This document shows positions 14,928-24,460 of a stretch of DNA of 50,437 nt, piece after piece (position 1 is the first letter of the stretch; each line of letters starts with the position of its first letter). The stretch comes from Chryseobacterium sp. S0630 (GTDB lineage Bacteria > Bacteroidota > Bacteroidia > Flavobacteriales > Weeksellaceae), in NCBI RefSeq assembly GCF_024158915.1, contig NZ_JAMZGF010000037.1:1-50437 (forward strand), in the 5' to 3' direction. The translations under genes and the position numbers were made by a program. Below the pieces are notes generated by a model, which saw only the letters and a list, made by a program, of their open reading frames with translations, was not told where the DNA came from and did not search any database.

Positions 14928-17900
14928 ATGAAGAAATTACTAACAATCTCTATACAGAAAAGATGGCTGATGCTGGCGCTATTCCTTTTACTGGGGTTCT
15001 TCGGGTATTATTCCTGGACCAGATTATCCATTGAAGCCTACCCTGATATTGCTGATGTAACCTCTCAGGTGGTAACACAGGTTCCGGGTCTGGCCGCTGA
15101 AGAAGTAGAACAGCAGATCACCATTCCGTTGGAAAGATCTCTGAACGGACTTCCGGGAATGCATGTGATGCGAAGCAAAAGCACTTTCGGCCTTTCCATT
15201 ATTACCATTGTTTTTGATGATGGTATAGACGATTACTGGGCACGGCAACGTATTCAGGAAAGACTGACAGACGTGGAGCTTCCTTATGGTGCACAGCCCG
15301 GATTAGATCCACTCACCTCTCCCATTGGCGAAGTGTACCGTTATATTATCGAAAGTAATAACCACAGTCTGCGGGAACTTACGGATTTACAAAAATTTGT
15401 GATTATTCCCCGTATCAAACAGGTTTCAGGAATTGCTGATGTCACCAACTTCGGGGGAATTACTACCCAGTTTCAGATTGAACTGGATCCGCATAAACTT
15501 GAACAATACTCACTATCTCTTTCTGAAGTTACCGAAACCATCTCCAAAAACAATGTGAGTGCCGGAGGAAGTATGCTTCCCCGTGGAAATCTTGCGTATG
15601 TAATCCGTGGAATAGGTTTGGTAAAAGACTTAGATGATCTTGGAAAAATTGTAGTCAAAACCCAAAACGGAGTTCCTGTTTTCTTAAATGATGTAGGAAC
15701 ATTGAAATACGGAAATCTGGAAAGAAAAGGGATTCTTGGCTATACCGACAGAAAACGAAACTATTCTGAAAGTGTGGAAGGTATCGTACTTTTACTCAGA
15801 GGTAAAAACCCTTCACAAGTACTGGAAGGAGTACATGAAGCGATTGAAGAACTGAATAATGAAACGCTTCCTCCCGGTGTAAAGATCCATCCTTTTCTGG
15901 ACAGAACAGACCTTGTCAAAACAACACTTACTACCGTTTCCCATACCCTTACCGAAGGAATTGTATTGGTTATTATTGTACTGATTGTATTTCTTGGAAG
16001 TTGGCGTGGAGCGTTATTAGTGGCTATTACCATTCCGCTTTCCTTATTAATTGCTTTTATATTAATGCAATTCACAAATATTCCGGCCAATCTGCTTTCA
16101 CTGGGAGCTATTGATTTTGGAATCATTGTGGACGGAGCCATCGTCATGCTGGAAACCATTCTGAAGAAACGGGAAGAAAATTCTGAAGAAACGCTGGAAG
16201 AAAAAACCATTACCCAAAGAGTGATTGAGGTGGCAAAACCTATTTTCTTTTCGACTATCATTATCATTACCGCTTATCTGCCCTTATTCGCTTTTGAAAG
16301 AGTAGAGAAAAAATTATTTACCCCCATGGCTTTTACTGTAGGATATGCACTATTAGGAGCACTTGCTGTAGCATTGATTCTGATCCCCGGATTGGCTTAT
16401 GTGATCTATCGTAAACCACAGAAGATCTATCACAATAAATGGCTTGAAAAAATAAGCACAGCCTACGGAAAGAGTATTGAAAAAATAATGCAGACCCCAA
16501 AAAGAGTAATCATTCCTATTATGATTGTCTTAGTTTCTGCCGGAATTCTCTCCTATCATGTTGGAAAAGATTTCCTTCCCGAGTTGGATGAAGGTTCTAT
16601 ATGGTTGCAGGTGCAGCTGCCACCCGGAATTTCTTTAGCCAAATCAAAAGAAATGAGTGATACATTACGTGCCCGAACTTTGAAGCATCCCGAAATCACT
16701 TATATGATGGTTCAGGCAGGACGTAACGATGACGGTACCGACCCGTGGACGGCTTCCCATTTTGAAGTTTCTGTCGGAATAAAACCTTACAGCGAATGGC
16801 CAGCCGGAAAAACAAAAGCAGACCTCATCAAAGAACTGGCAGCTGATTATAAAGATATGCCAGGATTCACCGTAGGTTTCTCACAACCTATGATTGACGG
16901 AGTGATGGATAAAATCTCCGGAGCTCACAGCGAACTGGTAGTAAAAGTATATGGTGAAGATTTTAAAGAAACCAGACGAATTGCAGATAATGTATTGTCT
17001 ACTTTAAATAAAATTCCGGGTTCAGCAGATCTTGCTATCGATCAGGAACCGCCATTGCCTCAATTGCAGATTATTGCCAACAGAGACAAAATCGCTCAGT
17101 ACGGTTTGAATGTAGCCGATGTAGCCGATCTCATTGAAGTTGCACTAGGTGGAAAGGCCATTTCCCAGATCTTTATCGGCAATAAGGTCTATGATATTTC
17201 ATGCCGTTACACAGAAGACAGCCGCGACACACCAGATAAAATCGGAAATCTGATGCTGACCTCAGCTTCAGGAGCAAAAATTCCTTTATCTCAGGTGGCA
17301 GAAGTAAAATTAAGTACAGGTGAAAGTACTATTACCCGAGAAATGAATAAACGACATCTTACGGTAAAGCTGAATTTAAGAGGAACCGACCTTTCTTCTT
17401 TTCTGAAAAATGCTCAGGATAAAATTGAAAAAGAGATTAAATACGATCATGAGAAATACCAGATCAAATGGGGTGGACAGTTTGAAAATCAAAACAGAGC
17501 GTATTCCAGATTGGCATTTATTGTTCCATTGGCATTAGCGATCATGTTTCTTTTGTTATATGGTGCATTTGGAGATTTCAGACAGGCTTTGGTTCTGATG
17601 TCTATTGTTCCACTGGCTTTATTTGGCGGAATGCTGGCACTCAATATACGAGGCATGTCTCTGAATGTGTCTTCTGCAGTAGGATTCATCGCACTCTTCG
17701 GAGTTGCCATCCAGAACGGGGTCATTATGATTTCCCACATCAACGATCTGCGTAAAAAAGGATATGAATTGAAACAGGCGGCTATCAAAGGGGCAAAAGA
17801 CCGTTTCAGACCTGTACTGATGACTGCAACAGTTGCTGTAATCGGGCTTTTCCCGGCATCATTAGCTACAGGAATCGGTTCTGATGTACAGCGTCCACTG

Positions 17901-18023
17901 GCAACAGTAATCGTCTATGGATTAATGTTCTCTACTATTTTAACCCTATTCGTGCTGCCTGCTATTTATTTTATGGCTGAACACCGCAACGAAAAACAAA
18001 ATTTAGAATCAGATGAAAATTAA
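14928..18023 (+). CDS. Heavy-metal RND efflux pump (CzcA/CusA family)
   Basis: 1031 aa, full length, twelve predicted helices with two large periplasmic loops after TM1 and TM7. The proton-relay helix 4 reads AIDFGIIVDGAIVMLE, giving D396, D402 and E409, the acidic triad of the CzcA-type (HME1/HME3-like) pumps for divalent cations such as Co2+, Zn2+, Cd2+ and Ni2+. CusA-type copper/silver pumps instead have a shorter GAMVDAAIVM pattern. Other landmarks: PGLAAEEVEQQITIPLE near the N-terminus and the TM7-12 half with SAVGFIALFGVAIQNGVIMI. It should export metal from cytoplasm or periplasm in exchange for protons, with the adaptor and channel encoded on either side. Metal identity is inferred from the motif only. 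Confidence 0.93.
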   Translation: MKKLLTISIQKRWLMLALFLLLGFFGYYSWTRLSIEAYPDIADVTSQVVTQVPGLAAEEVEQQITIPLERSLNGLPGMHVMRSKSTFGLSIITIVFDDGIDDYWARQRIQERLTDVELPYGAQPGLDPLTSPIGEVYRYIIESNNHSLRELTDLQKFVIIPRIKQVSGIADVTNFGGITTQFQIELDPHKLEQYSLSLSEVTETISKNNVSAGGSMLPRGNLAYVIRGIGLVKDLDDLGKIVVKTQNGVPVFLNDVGTLKYGNLERKGILGYTDRKRNYSESVEGIVLLLRGKNPSQVLEGVHEAIEELNNETLPPGVKIHPFLDRTDLVKTTLTTVSHTLTEGIVLVIIVLIVFLGSWRGALLVAITIPLSLLIAFILMQFTNIPANLLSLGAIDFGIIVDGAIVMLETILKKREENSEETLEEKTITQRVIEVAKPIFFSTIIIITAYLPLFAFERVEKKLFTPMAFTVGYALLGALAVALILIPGLAYVIYRKPQKIYHNKWLEKISTAYGKSIEKIMQTPKRVIIPIMIVLVSAGILSYHVGKDFLPELDEGSIWLQVQLPPGISLAKSKEMSDTLRARTLKHPEITYMMVQAGRNDDGTDPWTASHFEVSVGIKPYSEWPAGKTKADLIKELAADYKDMPGFTVGFSQPMIDGVMDKISGAHSELVVKVYGEDFKETRRIADNVLSTLNKIPGSADLAIDQEPPLPQLQIIANRDKIAQYGLNVADVADLIEVALGGKAISQIFIGNKVYDISCRYTEDSRDTPDKIGNLMLTSASGAKIPLSQVAEVKLSTGESTITREMNKRHLTVKLNLRGTDLSSFLKNAQDKIEKEIKYDHEKYQIKWGGQFENQNRAYSRLAFIVPLALAIMFLLLYGAFGDFRQALVLMSIVPLALFGGMLALNIRGMSLNVSSAVGFIALFGVAIQNGVIMISHINDLRKKGYELKQAAIKGAKDRFRPVLMTATVAVIGLFPASLATGIGSDVQRPLATVIVYGLMFSTILTLFVLPAIYFMAEHRNEKQNLESDEN

Positions 18024-19278
18024 AGTTCATATTATCATATTATCTGTAGTATTATTAAGCATTACAGGGATAAAGGCACAGGAAAAAGAGCTTTTACCAT
18101 TTGAAGAATATCTGGGGCTTGTCGGAAATCAGAATCTGGGCTATGCTTCTCAGAAATACAACGTAAGTATAGCCGAAGCTGCTATCCAGACCGCTAATAT
18201 GTTTCCTGACCCTGAACTGGAAATGGAAACCAGCAATAACGGAATAAATCAAAGTATGGGATATGTTTACGGAGCATCAATCGGGTGGACACTTGAACTG
18301 GGTGGTAAAAGAAAAGCTCGTGTTAATCTGGCCAGAAACCAATCTGAGCTAAGCAAAATACAGTTGCAGGATTTTTTCAGGAATCTCCGTGCAGATGCCA
18401 GTTTAGGATATATTGATGCTTTAAAATCCAAAGCTTTGCTTGAAGTGCAACAGGATTCTTATCAAAATATGCAGCAACTGGCAAAATCCGACAGTATCCG
18501 TTACAAATTAGGTACTATAACATTAGTCGCTTCCAAACAGAGTAAACTGGAAGCCGCTTCTTTACTCAATGAAGTATATCAGGCACAAAGTGCAGAACAA
18601 CAGGCTATCATCGGTTTGTCAGTATTTCTTGGAGATAACAAAATAACTGGCAGAAATGTTTCCGGAGATTTTAATGCCTTCAATAGAGATTTCAGTATGG
18701 ATGATCTTATTCTTCAGGCTTTGAATGAAAGAGCAGATCTATTGGCAGCCAAACAAAATACAGAAGTTGCCAAAAGCCAGATTAATCTTGAAAAAGCCAA
18801 TCGTGTCATAGATCTTGGCATCAGTGCCGGAGCAGAACGACACACCGAAGCTACCAATGAAATTGCTCCTTCTCCCACTGTAAATGCTGTAAAAATGGGC
18901 ATTAGTATTCCTTTAAAATTTTCCAACAGAAGAAATGCAGGGTTGAAAATAGCAGAAATGGGCCATTCGCAGGCAGAAGTTGAATACAAACAGATTGAGC
19001 AAGGGATAAAAGCCGAAGTAATGCAGGCCTATCAGCAGTATACAGCAACCCAGAAACAGCTCAAGCAGTTTCATAACGGCATGCTTTCAGAAGCACAGAA
19101 CATTCTGGAAGGGATCATCTACAGCTACAAAAGAGGCGAAAGTTCTATCCTTGAAGTTCTGAATGCCCAGAGAACCTATAATAATGTACGAAAAGATTAT
19201 TACCAGGCTCTTGCCGATAACGCAGCAGCTTTGATTGAACTTGAACGGAAAGCCGGAATCTGGGATATTCATTTTTAG
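18013..19278 (+). CDS. TolC-family outer-membrane channel (CzcC-like)
   Basis: 421 aa. A cleavable signal peptide ends near GIKAQ (residue 22). Two repeats of long heptad helices separated by beta segments follow, the outer-membrane efflux protein fold (SIAEAAIQTANMFPDPELEMET, AEVMQAYQQYTATQKQLKQF, RGESSILEVLNAQRTYNNVR). The start lies 11 bp inside the end of the pump gene, so translation is probably coupled, completing a tripartite adaptor-pump-channel set. A bidirectional terminator at 19441-19479 ends the operon. Confidence 0.92.
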   Translation: MKIKVHIIILSVVLLSITGIKAQEKELLPFEEYLGLVGNQNLGYASQKYNVSIAEAAIQTANMFPDPELEMETSNNGINQSMGYVYGASIGWTLELGGKRKARVNLARNQSELSKIQLQDFFRNLRADASLGYIDALKSKALLEVQQDSYQNMQQLAKSDSIRYKLGTITLVASKQSKLEAASLLNEVYQAQSAEQQAIIGLSVFLGDNKITGRNVSGDFNAFNRDFSMDDLILQALNERADLLAAKQNTEVAKSQINLEKANRVIDLGISAGAERHTEATNEIAPSPTVNAVKMGISIPLKFSNRRNAGLKIAEMGHSQAEVEYKQIEQGIKAEVMQAYQQYTATQKQLKQFHNGMLSEAQNILEGIIYSYKRGESSILEVLNAQRTYNNVRKDYYQALADNAAALIELERKAGIWDIHF

Positions 19279-19437
19279 CTGGAAGATGGGAGCTGGAGGA
19301 CCGAGGTTTATGGAAGTCGGTGAATAAATACAGACCATTTAATTAACTTTTAAATATTTAGAATGTTCATGAAGGAATGACGATCGGTAGTTTTAAAAAC
19401 AAATATTACTTCCAGCTTCAATCCTCCCTCTTCCAGC
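19277..19437. repeat. Inverted repeat, GCTGGAAG family, copy B
   Basis: AGCTGGAAGATGGGAGCTGG (from 19277, overlapping the tolC stop codon) faces a pyrimidine-rich arm at 19409-19437 (CTTCCAGCTTC ... CTCTTCCAGC). Sequence and arrangement resemble 375-502. The intervening 110 bp hold no gene. Confidence 0.45.
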
Positions 19438-19440
19438 ATA

Positions 19441-19479
19441 AAAAAAGCTCTGAAATCAGATAGATTTCAGAGCTTTTTT
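19441..19479. terminator. Bidirectional terminator between tolC and DUF1801 genes
   Basis: A perfect 17-bp stem, 19441-19457 (AAAAAAGCTCTGAAATC) with 19463-19479, and a 5-nt loop; A and T runs flank both sides, so it works for either convergent transcript. Confidence 0.93.
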
Positions 19480-19935
19480 TTATCTCTTATACTGCGATTC
19501 ATAAATTTTAATCCAGTCGTCTGCAGTCATTTTTTTACTGAGTTCAGCGATCAGCTCAAAAGGAATATCTTCTGCTTTCTTGAAGCGTACACAGGATTTT
19601 CCCATATCCAGTTTCTTTTTGGAGTGTTTAGGATATTCCGCCACAAACCAGTCAAGAAGTTCCGGCGTTGAATACAGTCCCATATGGTACAGTGCTATAA
19701 AATTTTTCTGGGAAGCAAGATTGATGAATGGTAGCGGTGTCCCGGGCGCACAATGATATCCTGCAGGAAATGTTGCCAAAGGAACGACCCATCCTACCAT
19801 TCCGTAATTGGTGGCCTCTTCAAAACCTTTTGGAAGATTATCATTCACCGTATTGTAAAGCCTTTTAAAAGCTTCCTGTCTTTCTTCAGGAATTTTTGAG
19901 ATATAATCTTCTATAGAAACTGACTGAATCTGCAT
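19480..19935 (-). CDS. DUF1801 domain protein
   Basis: 151 aa. Family features: an N-terminal helix pair (VSIEDYISKIPEERQEAFKRL), the middle beta sheet with MVGWVVPL and a FINLASQKNFIALYHMGLY segment, a DMGKSCVRFKK strand and the closing LIAELSKKM helix. These small soluble proteins (YdhG-like) have a known fold but no agreed function. Monocistronic between a terminator and its own upstream region, which has a -7-like TATTTTAG. Cytoplasmic; no signal peptide. Confidence 0.85.
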   Translation of the reverse strand: MQIQSVSIEDYISKIPEERQEAFKRLYNTVNDNLPKGFEEATNYGMVGWVVPLATFPAGYHCAPGTPLPFINLASQKNFIALYHMGLYSTPELLDWFVAEYPKHSKKKLDMGKSCVRFKKAEDIPFELIAELSKKMTADDWIKIYESQYKR

Positions 19936-19980
19936 ATTGTAATTTTTTCTAAAATACGACTATTTTATAAAATTATCACA

Positions 19981-20010
19981 AAAAAGGCAGCTACACGAAT
20001 GCAACTGCCT
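19981..20010 (-). terminator. Terminator of the large T9SS cargo gene
   Basis: Minus-strand AGGCAG...CTGCCT stem (20010-20005 with 19990-19985), with extra pairing inside, followed by a T run; it lies 26 bp past the stop at 20036. Confidence 0.7.
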
Positions 20011-20035
20011 ACAGAAATTATTAACTCAAAAAATT

Positions 20036-22537
20036 TTATTTCTTAATGGCTTTTACTGTTGATTTTGAACCATCTTTAAAGTTCATTGTCACTAAGTATA
20101 AACCAGCATTCAGTTCACCTAACTGCAGTTCTGTGGTAGGATTGTCAATAGTTTTCACTACTCTTCCTGCTACATCAGTAACTGTTACAGATTTAACATC
20201 TTTGATATCTGCAATGTGAAGTACATCTTTGAAAGGATTAGGATATACACTCACTTCTTTTTTCTTCAATTTCGTTTCTGAAGTGGATAAAGAGGTTGCC
20301 ACTTCAAATGCAAAGTCAATGAACTCTCCTCTTGAAATAGCAGTACAAGGATTAGAAGGTGCTGTGCTGTTATAATCCGTCACCACTCTCATTCTATAAG
20401 TTCCAAGAGGTGTTCCTGCAGGTACAGTGATAGATCCCGAAGTACTTGTAATATAAGTGTTCGTAACAAACATTCTTTCAGAAGCTTCAAAAGTTAAATT
20501 ATTATTCCAGTCTACCCAAACCCCAATTCCACATGTAGGGCCACCGGCAGTGAAAGATACTGAAGTACTTGATCCCGGAGCATTGATTATTTTGTTACTG
20601 CTTGTTGTTAAGTTCTGATACCCGCCTGCAACACTTGAACCGGATGAATACGCCATATCTACAAGTCCTCCTGTAGAACTGAAGTCAGAAAGCCAGGAAT
20701 TCTGAGAACTGGATGAAGGCAGACAGTACCCTGTTCTGAATGCAGTAGCTTCACTCCAGATACTTTTGTCACTAGCACTACATACAGATCTTACCCATGC
20801 ATAGTAATTCGTATCCGTAGATAATGAACTCAATGGCGCAGAAATAGTAGTAGAAGTTACAGAATTGGTAGCATTCAACACCGTTGTAGCATCAGGTGCA
20901 GTATTGGTTGTACTGTAATATACTTCGTATCCGTTTGCAGGAACTGAAGCTGGTGCCGTCCAACCGATTGTTGCTGAGTTCATTGTTACGTTTGATGACG
21001 TAAGTGTCGTTGGTTCAAGGCAAGAAGGAATATTCTGAACGGTAATATTATCAATATAAATAGAACGTGAAGAACCTCCTAAACCATGTTTAAATGCTAA
21101 CTGTAAATCAGTACCCGCCGGAATATTAACTGTATATTGAGTGTGGGTAGTTGTTAAAGCAATAGGAGAACCAATTTGTGTGAAAGAAGCAGGATCTGCA
21201 GGGTTTGATAATGTTCCCACTAACAGTGTATAATTACTTCCTCCCGCTTTTGCATAAAATCTTACCCTCTTCGTACCATCTGAAAGATTGATAGTAGGAG
21301 GTGCAACCAACATTTGGCTACCTGTTGTCCCACTTGAATTATTCATATAATAAGAATTGGGTGCTGAATAACTATTGGATCCATTTACATATCCATACCC
21401 CGCAAATGATGCACTTTCCAGATATGCCCAACAGCTTGGAGCATTGGTATTTGAGGTAGAACCTGTACTTGTTGTATCAAAGTTTTCTGTATACGGAACT
21501 GTGAAAGTAGAACAAGCCGTTTTAAATGTTCCTGCAAAAGACCATACACTTTGGCTCGTTGCAGTATTACAGTTGGATTTTACCCAATAATAATAGGTTG
21601 TATTGGAATTAAGACCTCCTATCGTTGTACTTGTTCCTATTACTCCCGGATAAGTAGGAGTTACAGAGCTTGATGGTGTTGTGTTTGAGGTACTGTGGTA
21701 TACATCATAACTGGCAGCACTACCTGTCCATGAAACTAAAGCAGAATTAGCTGTAATTCCGGAAACCGCCTGCAATACTGGCGGAGCACAGTCTGAATAT
21801 ACATCTGCAGAAAAAGCAAAGATATTAGGTAAACCTGAGCCACTCGCTTTGGTAACCGTTACACTTTGTATTGGTTTTGCCTGGTTTGCGGCATCTATTG
21901 CCAGTTCAATCTGATATAACCTTGGGTTTGTTCCCCCTTCAGGAGAAGGAACATCATCTCCACTGGCAGGAGTCGCACCTGGTTTTTTTATTCTTCCTAT
22001 CCCCTGGATGGCAAAGTTAGATCCTCCATACCAGTCGGCAAGACTGATACTTGAAAATGTCTGCGAACTACCATCTGTAAAATTTACCACCGCACTTACC
22101 GTAGAAGTACCACTTCCACTCACAGCAAGCATGTACAGTTTAGTAACAGGCTTGGGTGTTGTAAATGCCAGAGTCCCGACATCATTTATAGCAGCTAACC
22201 TTAAAGAATTATTTGCATTTAAACTTGCTAACTGAAAGCTTAGCCCAGGAGTGGTTCCCACTACAGAATTAATAATTCCGTCAACAGGGATACCATACGT
22301 AATTGCTGCACTTGTAGAGGTGAGTTGGAAATCTTTAGCAACAAAAGCATAAGAAACTCCATCTACATCATTGTTGGTTGAAACTGTTGAGGAACCTATT
22401 CCGTTAGCAATTACGTCTGCCGTATAGCCTGAAGAAACCGGCATTGTCTGAAAATTTTGAGCCATCATTACACTGGCCGAGAATAGAGCGACGGCAGGCA
22501 CCACTCTAGAAAATAAATTTATTACCATTTTAATCAC
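20036..22537 (-). CDS. Secreted multidomain protein with Fn3, GEVED and T9SS sorting tail
   Basis: 833 aa; Met1 or Met4 may be the start. Signal peptide to about residue 26 (ASVMMAQ). A beta-rich N-terminal domain of some 220 residues is not recognised. Then a fibronectin type III repeat (about 250-340), a jelly-roll module beginning PYTENFDTTSTG (about 345-505, cleaved-adhesin/MAM-like), a second Fn3 repeat (about 506-600), a GEVED-type domain with CGIGVWVDWNNNLTFEASER (about 605-745), and a C-terminal T9SS type A sorting tail starting VSVYPNPFKD. It is exported by Sec, then by the type IX system to the cell surface or medium. Likely an adhesin or binding protein; no catalytic motif was noticed. 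Confidence 0.88.
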   Translation of the reverse strand: MIKMVINLFSRVVPAVALFSASVMMAQNFQTMPVSSGYTADVIANGIGSSTVSTNNDVDGVSYAFVAKDFQLTSTSAAITYGIPVDGIINSVVGTTPGLSFQLASLNANNSLRLAAINDVGTLAFTTPKPVTKLYMLAVSGSGTSTVSAVVNFTDGSSQTFSSISLADWYGGSNFAIQGIGRIKKPGATPASGDDVPSPEGGTNPRLYQIELAIDAANQAKPIQSVTVTKASGSGLPNIFAFSADVYSDCAPPVLQAVSGITANSALVSWTGSAASYDVYHSTSNTTPSSSVTPTYPGVIGTSTTIGGLNSNTTYYYWVKSNCNTATSQSVWSFAGTFKTACSTFTVPYTENFDTTSTGSTSNTNAPSCWAYLESASFAGYGYVNGSNSYSAPNSYYMNNSSGTTGSQMLVAPPTINLSDGTKRVRFYAKAGGSNYTLLVGTLSNPADPASFTQIGSPIALTTTHTQYTVNIPAGTDLQLAFKHGLGGSSRSIYIDNITVQNIPSCLEPTTLTSSNVTMNSATIGWTAPASVPANGYEVYYSTTNTAPDATTVLNATNSVTSTTISAPLSSLSTDTNYYAWVRSVCSASDKSIWSEATAFRTGYCLPSSSSQNSWLSDFSSTGGLVDMAYSSGSSVAGGYQNLTTSSNKIINAPGSSTSVSFTAGGPTCGIGVWVDWNNNLTFEASERMFVTNTYITSTSGSITVPAGTPLGTYRMRVVTDYNSTAPSNPCTAISRGEFIDFAFEVATSLSTSETKLKKKEVSVYPNPFKDVLHIADIKDVKSVTVTDVAGRVVKTIDNPTTELQLGELNAGLYLVTMNFKDGSKSTVKAIKK

Positions 22538-22727
22538 ATTTGTGGCGAAATTTAGGAAAAATAATAATACAAAATAATTATTTTTAATAAAAAATCAACA
22601 TTTATTTAAAATCAATAAAACATCAACATCAAACTACATTAAAATAAACAGAATCTAAAGGGAATATAAAAACTTAATGGACTCCTTCTTAATTAACTCA
22701 TAATTTTATTATTGAGAAATTAAATCC

Positions 22728-22735
22728 TATTTTTG
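22728..22735 (+). promoter_or_regulatory. -7 box (TATTTTTG) of the aminotransferase operon
   Basis: A perfect TAnnTTTG 20 bp before the ATG at 22756; no clear -33 TTG at the right distance. Confidence 0.5.
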
Positions 22736-22755
22736 TCATACAAATTTTTTGAACA

Positions 22756-23961
22756 ATGCCGAATATTTCAAACAGAGCACTGCATATGCCGCCATCGCCG
22801 GTAAGAAAACTGGTTCCCTTTGCGTTACAAGCAAAACAAAAAGGAATAAAAGTATATCACCTTAATATCGGACAGCCTGATATTGAAACTCCGGAAACAG
22901 CTTTAAATGCTTTAAAAAACATCGATTTAAAAGTATTGGAATATGCGCTTTCTGAAGGGAATATTGAATACAGAAAAGCCCTTACAGAATACTATCATTC
23001 TTTAGGTTTCTCAGATCTTACTCCTGATAACTTTATTGTTACCAACGGAGGTTCTGAAGCTCTAAACTTTGCCATCTCTACTTTATGTGACGAAGGGGAT
23101 GAAGTGATTATTCCTGAACCTTATTATGCTAACTACAATGGGTTCACCAGCACATTTGATGTGAATGTAGTAGCAGTTCCTTCTACAATTGACACTGGTT
23201 TTGCTTTGCCACCTGTTGAAGAATTCGAGAAAAAAATTACAGAAAAAACAAGAGCAATCATTATCTGCAACCCTGGAAACCCTACCGGATATCTTTATAC
23301 CCGTGAGGAACTTCAGAAATTGGCAGAAATTGCTTTGAAATATGATATCGTAATCATCTCTGATGAAGTTTACAGAGAGTACGTATATGATGGAAAGCAG
23401 CAGATCTCAATGCTTGACTTCCCTGAATTAGCTGAAAACTGTATCATCATTGATTCCGAATCCAAGCGTTACTCTATGTGTGGAGTAAGAATCGGATGTA
23501 TGGTAACACGTTCCAACAAGATCCGTAATGCAGCCATGCTTTTTGCACAAGCAAGATTAAGCCCGGTTCTTTTAGGACAGATTGCAGCAACAGCAGCACA
23601 CCAGAACGACGGTCCTTACATCAGAGCCGTAAGAGAAGAATATACTCACAGAAGAAATGTATTGGTAGATCTTTTAAATGCTATTCCTGGGGTAATCTGC
23701 CCTAAGCCGAGAGGAGCTTTCTACTGTGTGGCAGAACTTCCGGTGGATGATACTGAAAAATTTGCTCAGTGGTTACTTGAAAAATATTCTCTTAATAACG
23801 AAACCATCATGGTGGCTCCTGCTGGAGGATTCTACAGCAATCCTGAATTAGGTAAGAAGCAGGTAAGAATTGCTTACGTTCTGAAAGAAGAAGATTTAAA
23901 AAGAAGTGCTGAAATTCTTAAAGAAGCTTTAAAGAAGTACAGAGAAGAATTCAGTCTGTAA
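22756..23961 (+). CDS. PLP-dependent aminotransferase, class I/II (AspC-like)
   Basis: 401 aa, fold-type I. The substrate loop is YHLNIGQPDIETP near residue 40; cofactor residues are N172 in CNPGNPTG, D203 and Y206 in ISDEVYREYV, and the Schiff-base lysine K237 in DSESKRYSMCGVRIG. The C-terminal carboxylate-binding Arg lies in KKQVRIAYVLKEED. This pattern suits the aspartate/prephenate aminotransferase subgroup, but closely related enzymes use Ala, Glu or aromatic amino acids, so no symbol is given. First gene of a likely operon with a lipoprotein (10 bp) and murB. Confidence 0.92.
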   Translation: MPNISNRALHMPPSPVRKLVPFALQAKQKGIKVYHLNIGQPDIETPETALNALKNIDLKVLEYALSEGNIEYRKALTEYYHSLGFSDLTPDNFIVTNGGSEALNFAISTLCDEGDEVIIPEPYYANYNGFTSTFDVNVVAVPSTIDTGFALPPVEEFEKKITEKTRAIIICNPGNPTGYLYTREELQKLAEIALKYDIVIISDEVYREYVYDGKQQISMLDFPELAENCIIIDSESKRYSMCGVRIGCMVTRSNKIRNAAMLFAQARLSPVLLGQIAATAAHQNDGPYIRAVREEYTHRRNVLVDLLNAIPGVICPKPRGAFYCVAELPVDDTEKFAQWLLEKYSLNNETIMVAPAGGFYSNPELGKKQVRIAYVLKEEDLKRSAEILKEALKKYREEFSL

Positions 23962-23971
23962 AATATATCCT

Positions 23972-24457
23972 ATGCCGACAACAAAAAAAATCCATCTGAA
24001 AATCCTGTTTTCGATTCTTTTGCTGTCGGCATTTTTTTCATGTGATTCTAAAAAAACGGAACAGTCTGTTCCCCATAAAAATCCATACGAGATTACTTTC
24101 ATCAGTGTATCTGATGTTGAAGGAAACCTCGGAAACTACAGGATTATTAAAGCTACAAAAGATTCTGTTTTTGCAGAAAAAGGAATGACCGCCAATCAAA
24201 CCCATAAAGCGTGGTCATCTGCCATCAATTCTGAAACCTGGAAAAAGCTTGTATCATCCATTCATATTGTAGATCTTGATCATATCAAAAGTTCTCACAG
24301 CCAACAGTCTGTGGACGGAATAGATGAAACCTTCCAGATCCGGACTCCAAAAAAGTCTCATATCTATGTGAATGCTTATGCAGACACTTTACATTACAAA
24401 CAGTTACAGCAAGTTAAAGAACAACTATACAAGATTCTTCCCAAAGAATACCAATAA
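23972..24457 (+). CDS. Unrecognised lipoprotein between aminotransferase and murB
   Basis: 161 aa. An N-terminal Lys-rich region and hydrophobic core end in LSAFFSC (C24), a lipoprotein signal. The mature part is polar and mixed alpha/beta with no Cys or catalytic pattern that I recognise; notable segments are YEITFISVSDVEGNLGNYR and a C-terminal helix (LHYKQLQQVKEQLYKIL). It begins 10 bp after the aminotransferase and ends 3 bp before murB, so it is part of that operon. Probably a small envelope protein; function unknown. Confidence 0.75.
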   Translation: MPTTKKIHLKILFSILLLSAFFSCDSKKTEQSVPHKNPYEITFISVSDVEGNLGNYRIIKATKDSVFAEKGMTANQTHKAWSSAINSETWKKLVSSIHIVDLDHIKSSHSQQSVDGIDETFQIRTPKKSHIYVNAYADTLHYKQLQQVKEQLYKILPKEYQ

Positions 24458-24460
24458 AAC

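Noticed and set aside
15761..16267. Minus-strand frame of about 168 codons inside the metal pump gene
   Set aside because: Ser-rich shadow of a well-conserved gene; no promoter or family features.
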